64,000 nt of DNA, from NCBI GenBank assembly GCA_015233565.1, contig JADFXM010000001.1, positions 310,001 through 374,000 on the forward strand, given 5' to 3'. This DNA comes from Candidatus Rifleibacteriota bacterium (GTDB taxonomy: Bacteria > Muiribacteriota > Ozemobacteria > Ozemobacterales > Ozemobacteraceae). The position numbers and the translations under genes were made by a program. Shown here one piece after another: positions 26,939 to 33,229 of this stretch (position 1 is its first letter; each line of letters starts with the position of its first letter). The notes beneath the pieces were generated by a model. It was not told the origin of the DNA. It saw nothing but the letters and a program-made list of their open reading frames with translations, and did not search any database.

Positions 26939-27586
26939 ATGGAAAAGCGAATTAGAAGGTTGCTTAACCCGATCGGCGTTCTTATTCTTGGCCTGCTCTT
27001 TTCGTTCCCAATGACTGGCTACTGTGGTGTTGGACAGTTTCTTAATGATGTTGTCAGCTTTCTTGAAGCAATTGATCCGGTACAGTCGAATTTAAACTTA
27101 ATTATTGAAAATGGTAGAGCACGATCAGCTTCGGAGACGGGCACTGAAACAACAGGAACTAAAGTGCCAACACCTCTTGATAGAACAATTTATACTGCTA
27201 GTACCCCCGCAAGGACGGATGCTGAGAGAGAAGCGTTCTATTCAGTTTCACCCGATGATGGAAGAACACTATGGGGTCGAATTGACGGATTTCTTTCCCA
27301 GTGGGATCCGCTAGATCAGTACTTTACCTCTGGTAAAACACCCACAACTACGAACACTTCCAGCCCAGAAGCTACTACAACTGATACAGGAACAATTACC
27401 GGCCGTGTTACAGGATTCATTTCGCAACTTGATCCAATAGAGCAGTATTTTACCCCCGAAAAAAATCCAACCACCTCGCCCAGCTCTTCTACTCCTTCCA
27501 GCTCAGAATCTACCGGGACTGAAACATCAATCGAAACAGACGCAGCAAGTATAATTTCCCCCACAAGTGACATAACTGGAAATTGA
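26939..27586 (+). CDS. Secreted Thr/Ser-rich protein of the local lipoprotein family, lipobox altered
   Basis: 215 residues. The N terminus MEKRIRRLLNPIGVLILGLLF is paralogous to the next two genes, but the signal ends PMTGYCG where the others have SLTGCS. The extra Tyr before the Cys breaks the lipobox, so it may be cleaved by signal peptidase I or remain anchored. The middle carries two similar blocks, SQWDPLDQYFTSGKTPTTT and ISQLDPIEQYFTPEKNPTT, plus the related VSFLEAIDPVQ. It ends IISPTSDITGN, the same C-terminal motif as its neighbour. RBS AAGGAGAAG. No known family. Confidence 0.6.
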   Translation: MEKRIRRLLNPIGVLILGLLFSFPMTGYCGVGQFLNDVVSFLEAIDPVQSNLNLIIENGRARSASETGTETTGTKVPTPLDRTIYTASTPARTDAEREAFYSVSPDDGRTLWGRIDGFLSQWDPLDQYFTSGKTPTTTNTSSPEATTTDTGTITGRVTGFISQLDPIEQYFTPEKNPTTSPSSSTPSSSESTGTETSIETDAASIISPTSDITGN

Positions 27587-27619
27587 TGATGTCATATAGG
27601 CTGACAGTTTCGTGCCGAG

Positions 27620-27661
27620 CTTGTTACTGTAGTGACAAGCACTGCTCACCGCAGTAACAAG
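27620..27661. other. Inverted repeat in spacer
   Basis: CTTGTTACTG (27620-27629) and its exact complement CAGTAACAAG (27652-27661) flank a 22-base loop. There is no T tract, so it is not a classical terminator. It could be an RNA hairpin after the 215-residue gene. Confidence 0.5.
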
Positions 27662-27763
27662 TCCGCTATTGAAGTTTTCCCGATAGGTTCTTCGTAGAGA
27701 TTTGCTCGCCTTAAGTTTCTTTACAATTTTTTCAAAAAAAACTTTCAAATTAGTTATTAATTT

Positions 27764-27801
27764 TTGTAACAAAAGTGGAAATTTTTAAGTCAGCATCTAT
27801 G
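27764..27801 (+). promoter_or_regulatory. ECF-sigma-like promoter, copy 2
   Basis: TTGTAACA with AAC at 27768-27770 and GTCAGCATCTATG with GTC at 27789-27791: spacing 18, as in copies 1, 3 and 4. The flanking bases down to the ATG are also nearly identical to copies 1 and 3. Confidence 0.65.
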
Positions 27802-27829
27802 TAAAAGGAAAAAAACAAAGGAGAAGAAT

Positions 27830-28243
27830 ATGGAAAAGCAAATTAAACGGTTTCTTAAATCGGCTGGGTTCTTGATGATCTCCATGGTCTTTTCATTTTC
27901 ACTGACCGGCTGTTCCAATGTGGGACAGGCAATCAGTGGGGTTAGCGGGATTTTGTCGACACTTGGTACCGCAGCTACTCAGATTGAGCAGCTTATCAAC
28001 GGCTTAGGAAGCAATAGTTCTTCAACCAACACTTCTTCCCGCGTTGCCAGCTCAACTTCTGCTAGAACAGGAACTTCCACTTCAACATCAACCGGCACTG
28101 GAACCTCCACCGGCAAAGGCTCAACAAGTTCGGTAGCAACTCCAAATACTTCCAGTTCGACAGCAACTGGCACCGGAACAGCTAGCGGAAAAGGTTCCGC
28201 AACTGTAGTTTCCCCCGCCAGTGACATAACTAACAGTAAATAG
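27830..28243 (+). CDS. Small Thr/Ser-rich lipoprotein, paralogue A
   Basis: 137 residues. Lipobox SLTGC (Cys28), then a conserved helix VGQAISGVSGILSTLGTAATQIEQLINGLG, almost identical in the next gene. The rest is Ser/Thr/Gly (TSTSTGTGTSTG units). It ends VVSPASDITNSK, the shared tail motif. The helix may mediate oligomer contacts at the membrane surface; no function is known. RBS AAAGGAGAAG. It has its own ECF-like promoter and probably its own transcript. Confidence 0.68.
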   Translation: MEKQIKRFLKSAGFLMISMVFSFSLTGCSNVGQAISGVSGILSTLGTAATQIEQLINGLGSNSSSTNTSSRVASSTSARTGTSTSTSTGTGTSTGKGSTSSVATPNTSSSTATGTGTASGKGSATVVSPASDITNSK

Positions 28244-28297
28244 TGTCTCGCAAGATTCGATATTGAACCCTCCTGATAAGCTATTAATTTAAAATTT

Positions 28298-28335
28298 TTG
28301 TAACAAAAGTGGAAATTCTTAAGTCAGCGTCTGTG
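28298..28335 (+). promoter_or_regulatory. ECF-sigma-like promoter, copy 3
   Basis: TTGTAACA with AAC at 28302-28304 and GTCAGCGTCTGTG with GTC at 28323-28325, spacing 18. The upstream region is duplicated together with the gene. Confidence 0.65.
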
Positions 28336-28363
28336 AAAAGAAAAAAAACAAAGGAGAATAATT

Positions 28364-29071
28364 ATGGAAAAGCAAATTAGACGGTTTCTTAAATCGATTG
28401 GGTTCTTGCTGGTTTGCCTCGTCTTTTCATTTTCACTGACTGGCTGCTCCGATGTTGGACAGGCTATCAGCGCGGTTAATGCGATTTTGTCTACACTTGG
28501 TTCCGCAGCCACTCAGATTGAGCAACTTATCAATGGCTCAGGCAGCAATAGTTCTTCAACCAACGGTTCTTCCCGCGGTTCCAGTTCAACTTCTGCCAGA
28601 GCAGGAACTTCTGCCAGAGCGGGAACTTCTGCCAGAGCGGGAACTTCTGCCAGAGCGGGAACTTCTGTTAGAACGGGAACTTCCACTTCAACATCATCCG
28701 GCACTGGAAACTCTACTGGCACAGACTCAACAATTTCGGTAACAACTCCAAATACTTCTACTTCAACATCATCCGACACCGGAAACTCTACTGGCACAGA
28801 CTCAACAATTTCGGTAACAACTCCAAATACTTCTACTTCAACATCATCCGACACCGGAAACTCTACTGGCACAGACTCAACAATTTCGGTAACAACTCCA
28901 AATACTTCTACTTCAACATCATCCGACACCGGAAACTCTACTGGCGTAGACTCAACAATTTCGGCAACAACTCCAAATACTTCTATTTCAACGCCACCCG
29001 ACACCGGAACCGCCAGCGGAAGAGATACCGCAGCTGTTGTTGCTCCCGAGCAGGGCATATACGGTGATTAG
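28364..29071 (+). CDS. Repeat-expanded Thr/Ser-rich lipoprotein, paralogue B
   Basis: 235 residues. The first 60 residues closely match paralogue A (lipobox SLTGC, Cys28; helix VGQAISAVNAILSTLG). The middle contains five 18-base units (SARAGT) and four 75-base units (25 residues each, containing SSDTGNSTGTDS and TISVTTPN). The end VVAPEQGIYGD is a diverged form of the family tail. It looks like a surface stalk whose length changes by repeat number. RBS AAGGAG. Confidence 0.68.
   Translation: MEKQIRRFLKSIGFLLVCLVFSFSLTGCSDVGQAISAVNAILSTLGSAATQIEQLINGSGSNSSSTNGSSRGSSSTSARAGTSARAGTSARAGTSARAGTSVRTGTSTSTSSGTGNSTGTDSTISVTTPNTSTSTSSDTGNSTGTDSTISVTTPNTSTSTSSDTGNSTGTDSTISVTTPNTSTSTSSDTGNSTGVDSTISATTPNTSISTPPDTGTASGRDTAAVVAPEQGIYGD
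28589..28678 (+). repeat. Five tandem 18-base repeats
   Basis: Units of ACTTCTGCCAGAGCGGGA at 28589, 28607, 28625, 28643 and 28661; the middle three are identical and the outer two differ slightly. In frame, each unit adds six residues. Confidence 0.93.
28679..28978 (+). repeat. Four tandem 75-base repeats
   Basis: Units start at 28679, 28754, 28829 and 28904, each with ACTTCTACTTCAACATCATC at the head. Copies 2 and 3 appear identical; copies 1 and 4 differ at a few bases. Each unit adds 25 residues in frame. Confidence 0.93.
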
Positions 29072-29192
29072 TGTCCAGCAAGATTCAATATTGAGTCCTC
29101 CAGATGAGTTATTAAAATTTTCTCTGGAAAATCCTTTTAACTTGTCAGTAAAGGTTTTTGAAAAAGAGTGAAAATAAAACAGGAGAAATAGT

Positions 29193-29990
29193 ATGGAAAA
29201 GAACCATATTGTCCGAAATTCTATTTGCCTTATGATAGTGATCTCTAGTGCCTTATTCTTTGCAGGTTGCGGGGGCAGTAGCAACACGACCAATACGACC
29301 AATACCACCATCACTCGAATTGAATCAGGCGTTGCCAGTGTTGCAAGCTCTTTGCAGGGAAGTCCAGCTGTATCTCAAAGCATTGCATCAGATTCAAAAA
29401 CCCCTGATTCCTCCGTGTCGACTTCAGCAAACGTTGCATCAGACGCAAAGAACACTGATCTCTCAAGCACGGCTTCAGCTTCTGTCGCAGCTTCGGACTC
29501 AGCCTCCGTTAAGGGCACCGACACCGGCACGGCTTCAACTTCAGTCACCGCTTCGGACTCAGCCTCCGTTAAGGGCACCGACACCGGCACGGCTTCAACT
29601 TCAGTCACCGCTTCGGACTCAGCCTCCGTTAAGGGCACTGACACCGGCACGGCTTCAACTTCAGTCACCGCTTCGGACTCAGCCTCCGTTAAGGGCACTG
29701 ACACCGGCACGGCTTCAACTTCAGTCACCGCTTCGGACTCAGCCTCCGTTAAGGGCACTGACACCGGCACGGCTTCAACTTCAGTCACCGCTTCGGACTC
29801 AGCCTCCGTTAAGAATACCGACATCAGCGCGACTTCAGGTTCCACGACGAAAGTATTAGAAAACGTGGCCTCACTCGGAAAAATTCTCATAGAGAGCAAG
29901 GGCGATCTGGGTGTAAATGAAAACATCAATATTAAAAAACATGCAATTCTTATCAAGAACATTAAAGATATTCTCGACAAGAACCCTTAA
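29193..29990 (+). CDS. Repeat-expanded Ala/Ser/Thr lipoprotein
   Basis: 265 residues with lipobox FAGC (Cys26). The middle has five perfect or near-perfect 20-residue units (ASDSASVKGTDTGTASTSVT). A non-repetitive C-terminal part of about 50 residues follows (ENVASLGKILIESKGDLG...IKNIKDILDKNP). It lacks the family tail motif and has no clear GTAAC-N18-GTCAG element, although TTGTCAG occurs at 29142. RBS ACAGGAG. The anti-sigma gene begins 28 bases after its stop, so they may be co-transcribed. Confidence 0.68.
   Translation: MEKNHIVRNSICLMIVISSALFFAGCGGSSNTTNTTNTTITRIESGVASVASSLQGSPAVSQSIASDSKTPDSSVSTSANVASDAKNTDLSSTASASVAASDSASVKGTDTGTASTSVTASDSASVKGTDTGTASTSVTASDSASVKGTDTGTASTSVTASDSASVKGTDTGTASTSVTASDSASVKGTDTGTASTSVTASDSASVKNTDISATSGSTTKVLENVASLGKILIESKGDLGVNENINIKKHAILIKNIKDILDKNP
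29490..29813 (+). repeat. Five tandem 60-base repeats plus a partial copy
   Basis: Units begin GCTTCGGACTCAGCCTCCGT at 29490, 29550, 29610, 29670 and 29730, with a partial unit at 29790. The only difference I see is one C/T in GGCACC/GGCACT, which is synonymous. Such identity suggests very recent expansion. Confidence 0.95.
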
Positions 29991-30018
29991 TAAAATTTTC
30001 GATCTAACTGGTGAAAAT

Positions 30019-30843
30019 ATGGCAGAACAACAAAAGTTAACATGCGGAGAATGCCTGGACCTAATCACATCAGGAAGGAGGGGTACTTCTATGGTTATCG
30101 AACATCTTGAAATCTGTGAAAGTTGCAGGCAATTGGCAGAAGAAATTGCGTCCCTGAAAAATCTTAAGTCGGCCTATCTCACTCCTCCTTCCGACGCACT
30201 TGTTGAACGTATGATGCAAAAAATCCCCTTTCCCCAAGAAAGTGCCGATTCAAAAGAAAGAGTATCACAGCTGGGAATGAACTTAAAATATGCAATTTCA
30301 GCGATGTTTCTGCTTATTGTTTACGCCGCAAGTTTTGTGTATTTCAGAAACAACTCTGTAACATTACCTCAAACAGCATTCCGAGATTTTCAAGTCAACT
30401 TTATCACCGAAAATAAATCTTCTAGCTATGAATTTGGAAGTGAAATTAACAGTTCAAATGGAATAGTAATTTGCAAAATTTCTTCAAGTTCTTGTGCTGA
30501 AATAGCATCTAATTCAACTATTTCCATAGGTAGCACATCCTCTGAAATTAAACAGGGAACGGCGAAATTCACCATAGAAAACGCTTCTCAGCCTTACACA
30601 CTTCATGCAGATGGGCTGATTATTCCTGTGAAAAATGCCATAATAACAGTTAGCATTGCTTCTGATTCAGTTGATCTGAGAGTTTTGAGTGGCGAAATTA
30701 GCGCAAATATATCTGGGCAGAAGGGTTCAACCATCAATTTAAAATCAGGAACTGAAAAGAAGTTTCAGATAAAAAGAAACTCAAAGTTTTCATCGACTAC
30801 ATCAATTAACCCTGAGTTGGATATTATTAAGAACGAACAATGA
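30019..30843 (+). CDS. Zinc-finger anti-sigma factor fused to a FecR-like periplasmic domain
   Basis: About 274 residues from the ATG at 30019; upstream in-frame ATGs lie inside the previous gene. The cytoplasmic N terminus has the ZAS-type H-x3-C-x2-C motif (His29, Cys33, Cys36 in EHLEICESC) preceded by Cys9 and Cys12. One membrane helix (about 91-108, YAISAMFLLIVYAASFVYF) is followed by a beta-rich FecR-like domain (FGSEINSSNGIVICKIS...LKSGTEKKFQI). This is the architecture of a membrane anti-sigma factor that holds an ECF sigma until a periplasmic signal arrives. The ECF sigma gene at 32725 is the natural partner but is separated by two lipoprotein genes. Confidence 0.68.
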   Translation: MAEQQKLTCGECLDLITSGRRGTSMVIEHLEICESCRQLAEEIASLKNLKSAYLTPPSDALVERMMQKIPFPQESADSKERVSQLGMNLKYAISAMFLLIVYAASFVYFRNNSVTLPQTAFRDFQVNFITENKSSSYEFGSEINSSNGIVICKISSSSCAEIASNSTISIGSTSSEIKQGTAKFTIENASQPYTLHADGLIIPVKNAIITVSIASDSVDLRVLSGEISANISGQKGSTINLKSGTEKKFQIKRNSKFSSTTSINPELDIIKNEQ

Positions 30844-31059
30844 TGGAACCCTTGGATAAAGAAAAATAATAATTCGGGGAAACGAATAGATCGGCTGGCC
30901 ATCGGCCGTTTCATAAGGTTCGACTACTCTGCTGGCAGGACAGAAAAGATGGCCAATAATGCATCAATGCGAGTAAAGTTAGGTTAAGCAATGGATTCTA
31001 GCTTAAAAAAATAGTAATAAAATACAGCTAATTTAACCGATATCAAAAATTGGAAAATT

Positions 31060-31100
31060 TTTGTAACATTTTCGGAGAAATGAAAGTCAGTATCTTCAGA
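31060..31100 (+). promoter_or_regulatory. ECF-sigma-like promoter, copy 4
   Basis: TTTGTAACATT with AAC at 31065-31067 and GTCAGTATCTTCAG with GTC at 31086-31088, spacing again 18. Here the spacer sequence differs from copies 1-3, so the conserved boxes are not simply explained by gene duplication. Confidence 0.65.
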
Positions 31101-31125
31101 AGTGATAAAAAAAAGGAGAAAAAAA

Positions 31126-31887
31126 ATGAAAAACTTAGGTGCAAAGTTAGGTTTCTTCTCTATTCTATGTGCGCTTGCCGCTTTTCAACTGACAGGTTGC
31201 TCGGGCTCTTCTTCTGGACAGGCTACAAGTAACATTGCCAGTTCCACATCAAATATTGCCAACTCAGTAAAAGGCAATGCTGACACTTCTCTAACTTCTG
31301 GTGATTCCACGGCCAATAAAAGCGCAACTTCTCTTGCTAATGGAAATATTAGTGCTCCAAGCGATGGCTCAACTGTTCCAAGCATTCCACTTCCCCCCCG
31401 CCCCCCAGTAATTACTTCGAATCCTGCAGCCACTACTCCTAGCAGTAGTGCAGCGGCTCCCCAAGTAACCGGGGATATCGAAAATCCAGCAACGAACGGA
31501 GTAAACCCTGGGCAGCAAAGCAATACTCAAACCATTACTAGCCTCCCCGGTGCGGCTGATTTAACCCCTCAGCAACGGCAAGATCGATTATACTCTTTTG
31601 ATGGACAGTATGGCCAATCGATAGAAGATCTTATAAGAGACAAGTTTCCAATTGGTCAAACTCCTCTTACCCAGCTGACTTCAAATGAAATTAGGGAAAT
31701 TATGGGTTCCATTGCTAACGATTTAAGGAATGCTTACGCGGATTCAAGGTCTCTGGCTGCTTTTCTCGGAACAGCCACAAACTTAGTCAACAACGCTTTT
31801 AACCAAAATGAACACCTGCGAAGCTTGCCGCAAGCTGAACGTGATCTGTTAATGCAGCGTATTGCATGGCTCCAAATGCCTTATTGA
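31126..31887 (+). CDS. Lipoprotein with Ser/Thr linker and helical C-terminal domain
   Basis: About 253 residues from the ATG at 31126 (AAAAGGAG upstream). Lipobox LTGC (Cys25), then a Ser/Ala/Pro linker of about 110 residues. The C-terminal 100 residues are charged and probably helical (TPQQRQDRLYSFDGQYG, LTSNEIREIMGSIANDLRN, LPQAERDLLMQRIAW). This globular end is unique in the window and unrecognised. It belongs to the ECF-promoter group but not to the A/B paralogue family. Confidence 0.66.
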   Translation: MKNLGAKLGFFSILCALAAFQLTGCSGSSSGQATSNIASSTSNIANSVKGNADTSLTSGDSTANKSATSLANGNISAPSDGSTVPSIPLPPRPPVITSNPAATTPSSSAAAPQVTGDIENPATNGVNPGQQSNTQTITSLPGAADLTPQQRQDRLYSFDGQYGQSIEDLIRDKFPIGQTPLTQLTSNEIREIMGSIANDLRNAYADSRSLAAFLGTATNLVNNAFNQNEHLRSLPQAERDLLMQRIAWLQMPY

Positions 31888-32182
31888 AATGATATCTTGT
31901 TTTCCCGTGGTGTTTCGTAAATATTTCTATTAATTTTGGAAACCAATAAAACGCATCCTCAAGCTGATTTGTGAAGCAATTCGGGAAATTTGAGTTTTTG
32001 AATTCCTCACAATTAATGGTAAGAATGCCGCAAAGAATTGTTTTCCCGCCGGAGAATCCTCGTGATTCGTAACTGGCGGGATGTGACAAAGCTCTATCAA
32101 AAGAAACACGTTTTAGCCGTTCTTCTTTCCGGTCTTCTCCGGAGTAAGGCTAAGAAAAAATTACTTCTGGAGGTTTGTTTAA

Positions 32183-32644
32183 ATGAAGAAGAAAGCCAAA
32201 ATTCTCATGAGATTGTTCGTTTTTTTGTTCATCGGTATGTTTTTTTCCCTCGGATTAACCGGATGCGATGCTGCTGGAATTTTGTCCATAATATCAACCC
32301 TTGGACAAACGATGGGGACCATCGGAAGTGTTGTTGGAACGACCGGTTCTTTGACAGGTAACTCAACAATGCAACAGGTTGGCAGTACAATGAATTCTGC
32401 CGGCAGTGGGATAGGTCAGGTTTCGACACTTGCAAATCAAGCAACTGGGCTGGTTAATACGGTGAGTTCTTTGACATCCGGATCATCCACTCCTTCATCT
32501 TCCTCCTCAGCCCCTTCTTCTTCAACTGTTTCGAGCAACTCATCCGACCCAAATTCAGCAGAAACCAAGATTCCTGAAAGGTCAAAAGCTTCTGTCATTG
32601 CTCCAACTTCAGATTTATTCTCCAAACCAGCTTCAACTGAATAA
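32183..32644 (+). CDS. Small Ser-rich lipoprotein with shared tail motif
   Basis: 153 residues; lipobox GLTGC (Cys28). The region ILSIISTLGQTMGTIGSVVG resembles the ILSTLG helix of paralogues A and B, and it ends KASVIAPTSDLFSKP, a variant of the family tail. The Ser-rich linker is short. RBS CTGGAGG. I see no GTAAC-N18-GTCAG element in front of it, so it may be regulated differently. Confidence 0.66.
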   Translation: MKKKAKILMRLFVFLFIGMFFSLGLTGCDAAGILSIISTLGQTMGTIGSVVGTTGSLTGNSTMQQVGSTMNSAGSGIGQVSTLANQATGLVNTVSSLTSGSSTPSSSSSAPSSSTVSSNSSDPNSAETKIPERSKASVIAPTSDLFSKPASTE

Positions 32645-32679
32645 AAATTGATCTGCCTGGAAAACAAAAAAATATCTCT

Positions 32680-32708
32680 TTGTAAAATCTTCCAGCTTGC
32701 TTTAGAAT
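32680..32708 (+). promoter_or_regulatory. Sigma-70 type promoter of the ECF sigma gene
   Basis: TTGTAA (32680-32685) and TAGAAT (32703-32708) spaced by 17 bases. A start near 32715 leaves a leader of only about ten bases before the ATG at 32725. Confidence 0.45.
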
Positions 32709-32724
32709 AAATCAATCTAAGAAC

Positions 32725-33213
32725 ATGAAAACTCCCCCAAATAAAGCAGAGTTCAAGAAGCTTGTTGAAGAAACGGCCAATCAGCTGTTGGGATTCCTTT
32801 GTTATCTTGGGGTTCCGGAATCCATGCGTGAAGATATAGCACAGGAAACTTATCTCAGAGCATATCTGTATTTTGACAAATTTTCCGGGGAACGCCCTTT
32901 CCTAAGTTGGATTGGAACCATAGGTCGTAATGTTTTTAATGACAGAAGAAAGAAATTCGCACAAGAAAAAGAGACTATTGAGACTTTCGAACCAGTTCCA
33001 CACAGTAATCCCGAGGAAGAAGTCCTTACAAAAAGATCGGTTGAAGAGATTCTGGAATTCCTGACTGAAGAGGAAAAATTTTTGGTCGAAATGAGAATCA
33101 TTAAAGATTTTTCTTTTTCAGAACTTTCTGAAATGACGGGGCAAACAGAAGTTAATCTCCGAGTCCGTTACCATCGAATGCTTCAAAAGATTCGTAACAT
33201 CAGGAGAAGTTGA
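32725..33213 (+). CDS. ECF-type RNA polymerase sigma factor
   Basis: 162 residues with the two-domain ECF layout. Region 2 (about 13-77) includes REDIAQETYLRAYLYFDKF and the -10-recognition helix PFLSWIGTIGRNVFNDRRRK-like block. Region 4 (about 107-157) has FLTEEEKFLVEMRIIKDFSF and a helix-turn-helix FSELSEMTGQTEVNLRVRYHR. Probable partner is the ZAS anti-sigma at 30019, and probable targets are the GTAAC-N18-GTCAG promoters upstream; both links are inferred. It lies 16 bases before a pseudopilin-like operon. Confidence 0.87.
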   Translation: MKTPPNKAEFKKLVEETANQLLGFLCYLGVPESMREDIAQETYLRAYLYFDKFSGERPFLSWIGTIGRNVFNDRRKKFAQEKETIETFEPVPHSNPEEEVLTKRSVEEILEFLTEEEKFLVEMRIIKDFSFSELSEMTGQTEVNLRVRYHRMLQKIRNIRRS

Positions 33214-33229
33214 AAGAAGTGGGAAACAA

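Noticed and set aside
29248-29859. Second plus-strand frame across the 60-base repeats
   Set aside because: A repeat unit that is a multiple of three keeps every frame open; the signal peptide and ribosome site support only the frame starting at 29193.
30880-30930. Possible riboswitch or terminator with small hairpins
   Set aside because: ATTCG-CGAAT and CGGC-GCCG stems are too short and no T run or known consensus follows.
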